Assembly (NCBI RefSeq): GCF_900096975.1
Contig: NZ_FMYQ01000025.1
Location: forward strand, 54,080-118,079
DNA from: Paraburkholderia lycopersici
Lineage (GTDB): Bacteria > Pseudomonadota > Gammaproteobacteria > Burkholderiales > Burkholderiaceae
Length of the DNA: 64,000 bases
Direction of reading: 5' to 3'
Made by a program: the position numbers and the translations under genes. Shown here piece after piece: positions 1 through 8,614 of this stretch. Position 1 is the stretch's first letter. Each line of letters begins with the position of its first letter. Under the pieces are notes generated by a model, which searched no databases, had not been told where the DNA came from, and worked only from the letters and a program-made list of their open reading frames with translations.

Positions 1-414
1 TGGGCGCCACCCACGCGGCGCTCCCCCACTGGCTGTAATACGGCACGGCTCGATGCCGCCACGTCGCGTCGCTGCTCACGTCTTCCACGCAATATCCCCC
101 GTCGCAGTATGGTTGATTCGACGCATGCGGACGCCAGGCGTTCAAAATGGTGCGTCTTCCTCGCGCGCGCCGCCGCGTCCACCCGCGCCGCCGAATGTCG
201 TAAGCCCGGCGTAAACGGCGCCGGATAATCGCCAGCATTCCTTCCATTCGGTGCCGAATTACATTTCGCTGAAATAGCGCCATCATTTGGCAAATGATGC
301 GTTTAGAATATCGTGCTTCCGTGCGCAGACCGGGCGAGACCCCGTTACATGGTACTCATGGCGCCACGGCACGACGAATCAGAAACCGGATCCACGACTT
401 CCCCCTGAAGCAGT
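1..414. other. Left-edge non-coding stretch
   Basis: No frame here has convincing codon use or a recognisable product. The stretch carries a locally AT-richer patch from about 245 to 320 and one perfect inverted repeat, described separately. It is probably the upstream region of the regulator that starts at 415. No RNA gene is seen. Confidence 0.5.
281..299. promoter_or_regulatory. Perfect 19-bp inverted repeat, candidate operator
   Basis: CATCATTTG and CAAATGATG are exact reverse complements separated by one G. The site lies about 115 bases upstream of the HTH-receiver gene, in an AT-richer patch. The size and symmetry suit a dimeric regulator. The cognate protein is unknown; autoregulation by the downstream gene is only a guess. 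Confidence 0.4.
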
Positions 415-1269
415 ATGTCGAACGTTGCCTACACAACCGACTCGGCCTCGGTCGCGGAGCGCGTACGCGAGCTGATGAGCCGTCATGGCATCGGCAAGCG
501 TCAGCAAACGACCGAGCTGTGCCGGATTCTTGACCTGAGCTTTTCGCAAGGGCACCGCAAGCTGCGCGGCAACAGCCCGTGGACGCTCGCCCAGATCAAG
601 AAAGTGGCCGAAGCGTTCGGCGAACCGGCAGGGCAGCTCTTTGGCGCGCAACTGCTCGATCCCGGCATGGTGGGCGCGAGCGCGCAGGAGGCGGTCCTCT
701 GCGTGAGTGCGGCCGAACTGCCGTGCACCGCGTGGATCGGCGCGCCTGTCGAGGCCGGCAGCCGCCCCGACTTCGTCGCCTACGAAAAGCAGAGCCAGTG
801 GCGCGTCGTGCGCCCGGACGGCGCGCTGTACCAGAACGCGCGCGAGGTCCACAAGATCGAGATCTACCCGCGCCGCGCCGAATCCGACAAGCCGCTGATC
901 GCCGTCGTCGACGACGACCAGTCCTCGGCCGACAACCTGCGCGACTACCTCGAGCACAGCGGCTACGCCGCGCTGGCGCTGTACGGCCTCACGGCGTTCA
1001 ACGAAGCGCTGGACAGCCAGGTGTTCGACGGCGTGGTGATCGACTGGCTGTTCGGCAACCAGACATCCGCGGAGGCCATCCGCACCGTGCGCGCCTCTGA
1101 AAACCCCGACGCGCCCATTTTCGTGCTCACCGGCGAGCTGCTGACCGGCAAGGCCAGCGAATCGGAGATCAGCCAGGTCGTGCGCCACTACAACGTGGCG
1201 TGCTACGAAAAACCGGCGCGCATGGCGATTCTCGTCGCCGACCTCTCGAAGCGGCTCAATCGCGGCTAA
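415..1269 (+). CDS. DNA-binding response regulator with N-terminal HTH and C-terminal receiver
   Basis: This 284-residue cytoplasmic protein has a Cro-like helix-turn-helix at about residues 12-75 and a receiver domain at about 160-280, the reverse of the usual receiver-first order. The receiver keeps the acidic pocket (D166-D168), the phosphoacceptor D210 and the conserved lysine K266 before a proline. The residues after D210 (WLFGNQ) differ from the common xxMPxMDG loop, so output may be atypical. It faces a hybrid histidine kinase tail to tail, 28 bases away, and that kinase is the obvious partner. The target genes are unknown. The start is the first ATG compatible with the HTH; its ribosome site is weak. 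Confidence 0.8.
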   Translation: MSNVAYTTDSASVAERVRELMSRHGIGKRQQTTELCRILDLSFSQGHRKLRGNSPWTLAQIKKVAEAFGEPAGQLFGAQLLDPGMVGASAQEAVLCVSAAELPCTAWIGAPVEAGSRPDFVAYEKQSQWRVVRPDGALYQNAREVHKIEIYPRRAESDKPLIAVVDDDQSSADNLRDYLEHSGYAALALYGLTAFNEALDSQVFDGVVIDWLFGNQTSAEAIRTVRASENPDAPIFVLTGELLTGKASESEISQVVRHYNVACYEKPARMAILVADLSKRLNRG

Positions 1270-1297
1270 GGCCGCTCAGCCCCGATTTTCCGCGTCT

Positions 1298-3184
1298 TCA
1301 GGCCGCCGCGCGCGGCGCCGTCAGCGCGCGCTGCAACGCCGCGCGCAGCACCTCGTAGTGCACCGGTTTCGTGAGCCGGTCGAAGAACAGCGCGCCCTCG
1401 CCGCCCGGCGCATTGCCGGCATGGTCGGGAAGCACCGCGAGCCCCGCCACGTCGGCGCTCACTGCGATCACGCGAGGCAGCGCGAGCGTGCCCCGCGCCG
1501 CTTCGAGTCCCGCCATGAAGGCGTAGCCGTCGCGTCCCGGCATGTGCAGGTCTAGCAGCACGACGTCGCAAGGCACGGTCGCGAGCAGGGCGAGCGCGCT
1601 GCCGGTATCGGCGGCCGCGAGCGCGTCGCAGCCCATGTGCGCGACCATTTCGCAGAGCGAATCGCGCACGAGCGGATTGTCGTCGACGACGAGCACCTGC
1701 GGCGGCGCAAGCGCGGGCTGCGCCGCTTCGGCCACGGCCGCGGCCAGCGGCGGCACGACCGGCGCGACCGGTATGCGCACCGTGAACGTCGTGCCCGCGC
1801 CCACGCGGCTTTGCGTCTCGATCGTGCCGCCGAACAGCTCGACCAGCCCGCGCACGATCGCGAGCCCCATTCCCGCGCCCTCGTAGCGCCGCGAGCGCGA
1901 TGTGTCGAGTTGCGTGAACTCCTTGAAGATGAGCGGAATCTGCTCTGTCCCCACGCCCGGTCCGGTATCGCTGACGACGATGACGAGCGCGTGGACGCCG
2001 GCCGCCTCGGGCGCGTTCGCCGCCGAGGGTCCCGTGGCGGGCGGGAGCGCCTTCAGCGCGAATTCGAGCCGTACCTTGCCGCGCTCCGTGTAGCGGATCG
2101 CGTTCGTGACGAGGTTGTTGGCAATCTGGCGAATGCGGTGCGGGTCGGCGCGCACGGGCCGCGCCGGTCCCACCCACGCATGCTCGAACACGAGGCCGCG
2201 CGCGCGCGCGGCCTGCTCGTTCTGGTCGACGATGGATTGCAGCAGCTCGCGCGGCGCGAACTCCTCCTGACGCAGTTCGAGCTTGCCCGCGCCGAGGCGC
2301 GCGTAATCGGTGAGGTCCTTCATCTGCGCCTCGAGCTGGCGCGCGGCGGTTTCGAGCCGCTGGATCACCTTGCGGTCGGCGTCCGAGTGCGAGTTGAAGC
2401 CGAGCAGTTCGATCGACGAGACGATGGCGTGCAGCGGCGTGCGCAGCTCGTGGCTGATCATGCCGAGGAAGGCGTCTTTCGCCATGCTCGCCTCGCGCGC
2501 GGCGCGACTGGCCTGGTGCTCGGCTTCGAGCGCCGCGTGCTGCTGGTGCAAGAGGCGCGTGCGCCGGTAGCCGTTCATGACGAGCAGCACAGCCGCCGCC
2601 GCCGAAAGCACGAGCAACACGAGCCCCGCCGCGAACAGCTCGCGACGCTTGGCGATGAAGTCGTGCCGGATCGCCTCCCGCTCGGTAATGTCGGCGAAGC
2701 GCCGGTTCAGCGCGAGATCGGTGACCTGGGTCCAGTGCAGGTCGAGCGCCGTCAGCATGGGTCCCGCGCGTTCGGGATACTCCGCGAGCGTCGCGATTTC
2801 GGCCTCGAACGGCGAGATCGTCGCGTCGAGAATGGCCAGGTCGTCGTCCTGGCGCTTCGCCAGCCCTGGCGAGGCTTCGAGCGAGCGCGTCGAACCCTTC
2901 ATCACGTTGAGCTTCGAGCGCAGCACTTCGTAGCGCAGTCGCACCTTGTCGAGATCGCGATCGATGCCGTCGGCGTACATCAGCAACTGGCTCTCGAAGC
3001 GCGCGTAGGCGATCTGGAGCTGCGCGGCGTCCCAGTACAGGCCGTCGTAGTTGCCGGTGAGACGCTGCACGACCTGCGGGTTGAGCAGATTCGCGTAGAG
3101 CAGATAGCCGACCGCCACCACGGGCGGCGCGAGCGCCGCCACCCAGATCAATGCCTGCAACAGACGTCGCCACGGACCTCGCAT
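1298..3184 (-). CDS. Membrane hybrid histidine kinase
   Basis: This 628-residue protein has a membrane segment at about 9-31, an extracytoplasmic sensor region of about 155 residues, and a second membrane segment near 186-206. A HisKA domain follows with H245 in SHELRTPLHA. The ATPase domain shows N-box residues near NNLVTNAI and G-boxes DTGPG and GAGMGLAI. A C-terminal receiver holds the acceptor D545. It should autophosphorylate on H245 and pass phosphate to its own receiver and possibly to the HTH-receiver protein encoded convergently. A GTG codon directly precedes the chosen ATG and is an equally possible start. The signal sensed cannot be read from the sequence. Confidence 0.88.
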   Translation of the reverse strand: MRGPWRRLLQALIWVAALAPPVVAVGYLLYANLLNPQVVQRLTGNYDGLYWDAAQLQIAYARFESQLLMYADGIDRDLDKVRLRYEVLRSKLNVMKGSTRSLEASPGLAKRQDDDLAILDATISPFEAEIATLAEYPERAGPMLTALDLHWTQVTDLALNRRFADITEREAIRHDFIAKRRELFAAGLVLLVLSAAAAVLLVMNGYRRTRLLHQQHAALEAEHQASRAAREASMAKDAFLGMISHELRTPLHAIVSSIELLGFNSHSDADRKVIQRLETAARQLEAQMKDLTDYARLGAGKLELRQEEFAPRELLQSIVDQNEQAARARGLVFEHAWVGPARPVRADPHRIRQIANNLVTNAIRYTERGKVRLEFALKALPPATGPSAANAPEAAGVHALVIVVSDTGPGVGTEQIPLIFKEFTQLDTSRSRRYEGAGMGLAIVRGLVELFGGTIETQSRVGAGTTFTVRIPVAPVVPPLAAAVAEAAQPALAPPQVLVVDDNPLVRDSLCEMVAHMGCDALAAADTGSALALLATVPCDVVLLDLHMPGRDGYAFMAGLEAARGTLALPRVIAVSADVAGLAVLPDHAGNAPGGEGALFFDRLTKPVHYEVLRAALQRALTAPRAAA

Positions 3185-3194
3185 CACCGGCCAC

Positions 3195-3404
3195 TCATCG
3201 CTTGATCGTCATCGACGTGATCTGCCACGCGAATTTCGAGTCGACCGCCGCGCCAACGTGATACGCCGCGCGAGCCGCGTTGCCCGTCGTCGCCTCGCCG
3301 GCCACATCGAGCGAAAACGAACGCTCCGGCGCGGCCACGCGCGCAAACTGCGGCCGCGCGGCGCCCCGGCACCGCCCGCCTGGCCATTCCTTGAAATCCC
3401 GCAT
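3195..3404 (-). CDS. Small hypothetical protein upstream of the hybrid kinase
   Basis: A 69-residue open frame begins MRDFKEWPGG and ends in MTIKR, stopping seven bases before the possible GTG start of the kinase. Codons are GC-rich in the third position as in neighbouring genes, and the spacing suggests translational coupling. I recognise no domain, signal peptide or membrane segment. It could be a small partner or sensor accessory of the kinase, or a chance frame. A longer upstream extension to about 3548 is less likely because its codon use is poorer. Confidence 0.4.
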   Translation of the reverse strand: MRDFKEWPGGRCRGAARPQFARVAAPERSFSLDVAGEATTGNAARAAYHVGAAVDSKFAWQITSMTIKR

Positions 3405-3631
3405 GTTTGCCCGAACCCTTTTCGCGCGATAACCCGCGTCGTCGTGTGTCTTGCGTGTTGTGTCGCGCCGCAGCGCCGCTTCTTCCATCCGTCCGGCAGC
3501 AGGGGCCGGCGAGCATAGGCATAATATCGTCAAACCTTGCACTGACAATAGACGTCTCGTTCACGTACACGCGCGTAGGCATACGCACTGTTTACGCCGC
3601 GAACACGCGGTACGTCGCCCCTTTTCAACCC

Positions 3632-4576
3632 ATGGATAAACCTGTCGTTCCGCTCACTTACGAACAGCTCGATCACTGGATCGAATCGCTCCGGCCGATG
3701 CTGATCGCGGAAGAATTCGCCATCGTGGTCGGCATTCTGCGCGGCGGCGCACCGCTCGCGCTGATGGTTTCGCACGCAACCGGCGCGAGCGTCGCGTTCC
3801 TGCGCTACGACCGCGTCACGCGCGAAGTGCGCTGGGATTCCACGTTGCCGCTGCCCGAGCCCGGCTCGAAAGTGCTGCTGTGCGAGGACATCGCGGGGCG
3901 CGGCCACACGCTCGTGGACTGCATCGCTTTCCTGAGCGAGCACGGGCTCGTCGTGCGCACGCTCACCGGCGCCTACGACGACCAGAGCCGTTTGCGCCCC
4001 GATTATTCGATCGACGCGAGCGCCTATTTCGCGCTCTTCCCGCGAGAGCGCCAGGCCTACACCGACCGTTACCGCGCCGACTGGTCTGGCGACGGCAAGG
4101 GCGAAGCCACGCGCATGGCCGACGACCACGAATATGCGGTCTATGCGATTGACCTCGACGGAGTTGTGCCGCCGGACGTTCCGCTAGCGCGCCACGACGA
4201 AGACCTCGCTACGGCGTTCGCCGGGCGCGACGCACCGGCGCCGTTCGAGCGCCTGCCAGGCATCGACATGAAGCGCGCACGCGCGATCGTCACGGGGCGC
4301 CCGGAAACGGATCGCGAGCACACGCTTGCCTGGCTGGAGCGTCATGGCTTCGGGCATCCCGAACTCATCATGCGCACGCCCGAGCATGACGAAACGGCTG
4401 CGGGCGCGGCCGCGCACAAGGCTGCGGCGGCGATTCGCTGCGGCGTCACGCATTTCATCGAAAGCGATCCGGTGCAGGCCATCCTGATCGCCCAGAGCGA
4501 GCCGCTTTTGCGCGTGATCTGGTGGAACGCCCAGACGCGCACCGGCACGCTGATCGGCGCCTCGGCCTGGCGCTGA
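3632..4576 (+). CDS. Phosphoribosyltransferase fused to a HAD-like domain
   Basis: The 314-residue protein has an N-terminal type I phosphoribosyltransferase domain. Its PRPP-binding loop VLLCEDIAGRGHT lies at residues 81-93, and a conserved GILRGGAPL turn sits near 34-42. From about residue 168 a second domain starts with the DLDG signature (174-177) and continues with a TGRPE segment, as in haloacid-dehalogenase-like phosphatases. The substrate base is not evident; the hypoxanthine/xanthine group is nearest in motif style. The start at MDKPVV excludes an upstream in-frame extension of poor quality. It is convergent with the NERD-helicase gene, 11 bases away. Confidence 0.75.
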   Translation: MDKPVVPLTYEQLDHWIESLRPMLIAEEFAIVVGILRGGAPLALMVSHATGASVAFLRYDRVTREVRWDSTLPLPEPGSKVLLCEDIAGRGHTLVDCIAFLSEHGLVVRTLTGAYDDQSRLRPDYSIDASAYFALFPRERQAYTDRYRADWSGDGKGEATRMADDHEYAVYAIDLDGVVPPDVPLARHDEDLATAFAGRDAPAPFERLPGIDMKRARAIVTGRPETDREHTLAWLERHGFGHPELIMRTPEHDETAAGAAAHKAAAAIRCGVTHFIESDPVQAILIAQSEPLLRVIWWNAQTRTGTLIGASAWR

Positions 4577-4587
4577 CGGCTCGGGCG

Positions 4588-6264
4588 TCACTGCGGCGCG
4601 CGCTGCCCCTCGATGAACCTGGCGGCGCGCGGCGAAGCCACCACGATCAGCTTCATGGCCGCCCGCGTCGCGCCGACGAAAAGCTTGCGCGCGGCGCGCT
4701 CGTCGAAGGCCTCGAAGTCCACCTCGGTCAGGATCGCGCACGGCGCGGACTGGCCCTTGAACCGGTAGATCGAATCGAGCAGCACGTCGCCCTCGCGGTA
4801 TTGCGGGTTTCCGAACAGGTCGTATTGGCCCGTGAAGTGGCGCAGCCGGTGCGGGCCGAGCTGATCGAGCGTCGTGAAAAGCGAGTGCCCGCGACCGCGA
4901 AACGAGAGCAAGACGATGTCCTGCTTGCGAAACCCGAGCGAAAGCGCCTGGGTAATGGCGCGCTTGGTGGCGGCGACCACGCCGGGCTCGGCGCCCGCCT
5001 CGGGTTCGCGCTCGTCCCAACTCGCCACCGTCACGTCGGAGCCGTCGAACGGACTGCCCGCCGCGAGCTGCGCGATGGCGGGCACGGTCGGTCCGGCCAC
5101 ATCGCGCAGGAACGCGAGAATGTCGCGCGGGCTGCGGTAGTTCGTGTTCTCGCGCAGCACGGTCCAGCCGGACAGCGCGACCGGTTCGCGCACATACAGG
5201 TTTTGCAGCGGATCTTCGAGCCACCACCATGCCGCGCCTGGCCGCAACAGGCGCTCCAGCGCGCCGACCCACGCCTGCTGGAAATCCTGCCCTTCGTCCA
5301 CGATGAGCACGTCGAACCGCCAGCGCTCGTCAATGGGCGTCTCGCCAAAGCGCCGCGCGAGGTCGTCGAACACACCGGGGCCGTCGAAGTCGGGCACGTG
5401 GCCGCCGTCGCGCGCCACCCAGTCGCATAGCTGGTGATACGTCGCCACCTTCACGCCGGGCGGCGCGAGCTTCGCAATGTGGTCGGCGAGCGGACGGTTG
5501 AAGCACACGTACAGTGTGCGCGCGCTGCGCGCCACCGCGTCCTTCATGACCTGCACGGCCAGTTGCGTCTTGCCCGAACCCGCCGTGCCGATCACGCGCA
5601 GCCGGAACGGCGCGAATTCGAGCCGCCGCGCCCATGTGGCGAGGCCGCCCGCGAGCCGGGTGACGAGCGTGCCCGCCGCGCCGACGAGCGCACTGGTATC
5701 GGGCGTAAGCGAGAGTTCGTCGGCGAGAAAGTGGTGGATTTTCGCGGCGCAGGGCAGGCGCGGCTCGTCGGCGGGCATGGCCTGGAGCACGATGGCGGCG
5801 AGTTGCGCCTTGCGCGTGGCGTCGACGATGCGCGCGGGATTCACGCCCGCGATAGCCGGCTCGCGCACTATATGGTCGGGGCAATAAAACAGCGCTTCGA
5901 GCACATAGGTACCCGCGCCGAACGCGGCCGTGAAGCGCCGGTGCAGCCCTTCCACCGTGCGTGCCAGCGCGATCGCCACATTGCGCTCGGTCTGCATGTA
6001 CGCCTTGACGAGTCCGCTGGGCGTTTCGCGCAGAAAGCCGGTTTTCTGCTCGACGATCATCACGCGCCCGGCCGGGCTGACGATCACGAAATCGGCCTCG
6101 CCGAACACCGAGAAGCCTTCTGAGAGGCGCGTCCAGTGCACGCCGTGATAGACGGTATAGCCGTTCGGCAGGCCGCGTGCGAGCGTCGCGAGCGTTTCGC
6201 GCTCGCGCGCGGCGGCGCCAGTGGCTTCGAGATGCTGCCAGTCGTCGGGGACAATGCGGGCCAT
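4588..6264 (-). CDS. NERD-domain protein with UvrD-like helicase/ATPase core
   Basis: This 557-residue protein begins with a nuclease-related (NERD) domain: GEAD at 55-58 and VEQK at 71-74 give the D...ExK metal-binding pattern. A superfamily 1 ATPase core follows, with Walker A GTAGSGKT at 226-233 and Walker B IVDEGQDF at 321-328. Later motifs include the NYRSP segment and a C-terminal region ending in a GATRA motif typical of UvrD-like helicases. It probably acts on nucleic acid in the cytoplasm, in repair or defence, but no substrate can be named. No restriction or defence genes flank it, so I do not call it a defence system. Confidence 0.75.
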   Translation of the reverse strand: MARIVPDDWQHLEATGAAARERETLATLARGLPNGYTVYHGVHWTRLSEGFSVFGEADFVIVSPAGRVMIVEQKTGFLRETPSGLVKAYMQTERNVAIALARTVEGLHRRFTAAFGAGTYVLEALFYCPDHIVREPAIAGVNPARIVDATRKAQLAAIVLQAMPADEPRLPCAAKIHHFLADELSLTPDTSALVGAAGTLVTRLAGGLATWARRLEFAPFRLRVIGTAGSGKTQLAVQVMKDAVARSARTLYVCFNRPLADHIAKLAPPGVKVATYHQLCDWVARDGGHVPDFDGPGVFDDLARRFGETPIDERWRFDVLIVDEGQDFQQAWVGALERLLRPGAAWWWLEDPLQNLYVREPVALSGWTVLRENTNYRSPRDILAFLRDVAGPTVPAIAQLAAGSPFDGSDVTVASWDEREPEAGAEPGVVAATKRAITQALSLGFRKQDIVLLSFRGRGHSLFTTLDQLGPHRLRHFTGQYDLFGNPQYREGDVLLDSIYRFKGQSAPCAILTEVDFEAFDERAARKLFVGATRAAMKLIVVASPRAARFIEGQRAPQ

Positions 6265-6478
6265 GGGCGAATCTCGGGGCGGGTTGGGTGTGCTCGACGG
6301 CCGCGCGGGACGCCAGGGACGGATGCCGCGCGGATCTGGCGCAGCGGAGGAACGCCTCGCGCGGCGCAGCGCCTATTCTACGAAAAGCCGGGCTGCGGAA
6401 AAGTCGCGCGCAATCGTGTATCGTGGCGGCCTGCGGCAGGCTTGACCCTTTTTCCCCTTTGCAAGGAGTACGCGCCAG

Positions 6479-7105
6479 ATGATCACGATCTGGGGACGCG
6501 CCAATTCGGTGAACGTCCAGAAAGTCCTGTGGTGTTGCGATGAACTCGTACTGCCGTTCCAGCGCCTCGACGCGGGCGGCCAGTTCGGCCATCTCAACGA
6601 ACCCTCCTACCTCGCCATGAATCCGAACGGCAAGATCCCGACGCTCGTGGACGGCGACTTCGTGCTGTGGGAGTCGAACGCGATCCTGCGCTATCTGGCG
6701 ATGCAATATGGTCCGTCGAGCCTGCTCTACCCGACCGACCCGAAGGTGCGCGCCTCGATCGAGCGCTGGCTCGACTGGTCCATCGGCACGCTCGCGCCCG
6801 CCGAGCGCCCGGTTTTCCTCGGGCTCGTGCGCACGCCGCCGGAAAAGCGCGACACGGCGCAGATCGCCGCCGACCTCGATCAGGTAAGCAAGCTCTGGAA
6901 ACTGCTCGATCACCATCTGCAAGGCCGCTTTTTCCTCGAAAACGAACGCTTCTCGCTCGCCGATATCGTGCTCGGCTCGTTCGCGCGCCGCTGGTTCGGG
7001 CTCGAAGGCGTGGAGCGCGTGCCGCTGCCCAATCTCGAGCGCTGGTATCAGCGGATTGCGCAGCGCCAGGGCTTCCGCAAGTACATCGATCTGCCGCTTA
7101 CCTGA
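6479..7105 (+). CDS. Glutathione S-transferase family protein
   Basis: The 208-residue protein has an N-terminal thioredoxin-like domain with the cis-proline segment NPNGKIPTL and the glutathione gamma-glutamyl contact ESNAILRYL. The C-terminal all-helical domain carries a FSLADIVLG N-capping region. It is a cytosolic enzyme expected to conjugate or reduce electrophilic substrates with glutathione; the substrate is unknown. AAGGAG about 9 bases upstream supports the start. It stands alone between a divergent helicase gene and the zur-like gene. Confidence 0.88.
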   Translation: MITIWGRANSVNVQKVLWCCDELVLPFQRLDAGGQFGHLNEPSYLAMNPNGKIPTLVDGDFVLWESNAILRYLAMQYGPSSLLYPTDPKVRASIERWLDWSIGTLAPAERPVFLGLVRTPPEKRDTAQIAADLDQVSKLWKLLDHHLQGRFFLENERFSLADIVLGSFARRWFGLEGVERVPLPNLERWYQRIAQRQGFRKYIDLPLT

Positions 7106-7199
7106 GTGACGGCCGGGTGGCCACCGGGACGTGCCGGAACGTAATGCGGCTGACAGCAAGCGCGGGCGGGCCGGCGGCGCGCCCCGTATAATCGCAGGC

Positions 7200-7796
7200 A
7201 TGAAGACAGCAAAACCGTCCCCGGACGCCGCAGCCTTGCACGGTGAAACGCACGGCGAGGCGCCCGACCACGCCCACTCGCACGACGGCGCCCACGGCGC
7301 GTCGCTCGAGTCCGCGCTCGCGATGGCCGAGGCCTATTGCCGCGAACGCGGTGAAAAGCTCACGCCGATCCGCCGCAAGGTGCTGGAGTTGCTGCTCGCC
7401 TCGGGCCGCGCGACCAAGGCGTATTCGCTGCTCGACGAAATGCGCCAGATCCATCCGGGCTCGGCGCCGCCCACGGTCTACCGGGCGCTCGATTTCCTGC
7501 TTTCGGCGGGGCTCATTCACCGCATCGAATCGATCAACGCGTTTGCCGTCTGTCACGACCTCACGCAGTGCCAGCACGGCATCCTCGTCGTCTGCCAGCA
7601 GTGCGGCAACGTCACCGAGCTGAACGAACCGAAGCTGCGCCAGGCGCTCGTCGCGCAAATCGAGGCCGCGGGCTACCGGCTCGCCGGCGACGGCATCGAA
7701 CTCAAGGGCCTCTGCGCGCAATGCCAGGCTGGCCAGGCCAGCCAGTCGGCGCCGCCGGGCGCCGCTGCGACGCCCGCGACCGCCGCGCAATCCTGA
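7200..7796 (+). CDS. zur: Fur-family transcriptional repressor, probably Zur
   Basis: This 198-residue protein has a histidine-rich N-terminus (residues 14-32), a winged helix at about 45-110 and a dimerisation domain. Two CxxC pairs (C132/C135 and C172/C175) would hold a structural zinc. The segment CHDLTQCQHG resembles Zur more than Fur, so zinc-responsive repression is the best inference; Fur or PerR function cannot be excluded. The start ATG at 7200 is preferred over an upstream frame extension that lacks family similarity. No znuABC genes are in the window, so targets must lie elsewhere. Confidence 0.75.
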   Translation: MKTAKPSPDAAALHGETHGEAPDHAHSHDGAHGASLESALAMAEAYCRERGEKLTPIRRKVLELLLASGRATKAYSLLDEMRQIHPGSAPPTVYRALDFLLSAGLIHRIESINAFAVCHDLTQCQHGILVVCQQCGNVTELNEPKLRQALVAQIEAAGYRLAGDGIELKGLCAQCQAGQASQSAPPGAAATPATAAQS

Positions 7797-7922
7797 CCGG
7801 CGGCGCAGCGCTGTTGCCCCGCCTCGACGTGCTGGCAGGCGCGGGCGATACGGCAACGGCGCCGCGGCTCGCGGCGTCGCGCCATCCATACGAACCCGCC
7901 TCGCGGCACAACGTGCGCGGCG

Positions 7923-8333
7923 TCACAGCGACTGGCGCGCGTCGATGGCGTCACTCAGCAGCGCCACGAGTTCCTCGGGCCGCGCCGGCTTGGTCATGAA
8001 GTGCTGGAACCCCTCGCCAATGCTGCGCAAACGCCAGCTTTCGTCGGTATGGCCCGTGAGCGCGACCGCGACAGTCGGGGCGTGATCGCCGCGAATCTCG
8101 TAGTCGCGCAGACGCTGGATCAGGTAGAAGCCGTCCATGGCCGGCAGGTCGAGATCGCAGACCACGGCGTCGGGGTGGAGGTTGAGGGCTGCTTCGACGC
8201 CCGTTTCGGCGTCTTCGACCGCCACGACGCGAGCCCCCTCCGCCTCCAGCAGCGAAGTCAGCGACGCCCGGCTTTGCGGGTCGTCTTCGACGAGAACGAT
8301 GGTCGTCCGGTCGAGCTTGTGTACTGCATTCAT
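7923..8333 (-). CDS. Stand-alone receiver-domain protein
   Basis: This 136-residue protein consists of a single CheY-like receiver. The acidic pocket is E16-D17-D18, the phosphoacceptor is D60 in CDLDLPAMDG, the switch threonine is T93 and the conserved lysine is K115 in MTKP. No output domain is present, so it probably acts by protein contact or in a phosphorelay. It is monocistronic with no adjacent kinase; the hybrid kinase at 1298-3184 is the nearest candidate partner, which is speculative. Confidence 0.85.
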   Translation of the reverse strand: MNAVHKLDRTTIVLVEDDPQSRASLTSLLEAEGARVVAVEDAETGVEAALNLHPDAVVCDLDLPAMDGFYLIQRLRDYEIRGDHAPTVAVALTGHTDESWRLRSIGEGFQHFMTKPARPEELVALLSDAIDARQSL

Positions 8334-8614
8334 TGTGTGTGCTTACATGCCTTTCTGTCTGTCAGGCCGACCGCGCGAGGCTAAACGCAACGCTTCGGCC
8401 TGTCCACGCCAAAAAACGGGCTGCGGCGTCTCGCCCGCTCGCCGCGCAACCGGCGTTGCGCACCTGGCCTGACGCCGGATATACGGCAACGAGCGGCAAC
8501 GCGGGCCGTCTGGATAGAGCAATCTTGATGCCGTCGGTTCCAGGGCGCGGCGCGCAAGGTCATCCGCGCCGCGCACGATAGCCGGGCTACAAGACAGGCC
8601 GATGAAAGCCGCGC

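Noticed and set aside
1266..3194. Long alternative minus-strand frame over the hybrid kinase, over 600 codons
   Set aside because: It is very rich in Arg/Ala/Gly as expected from reading GC-rich DNA out of frame; the kinase frame has all family motifs.
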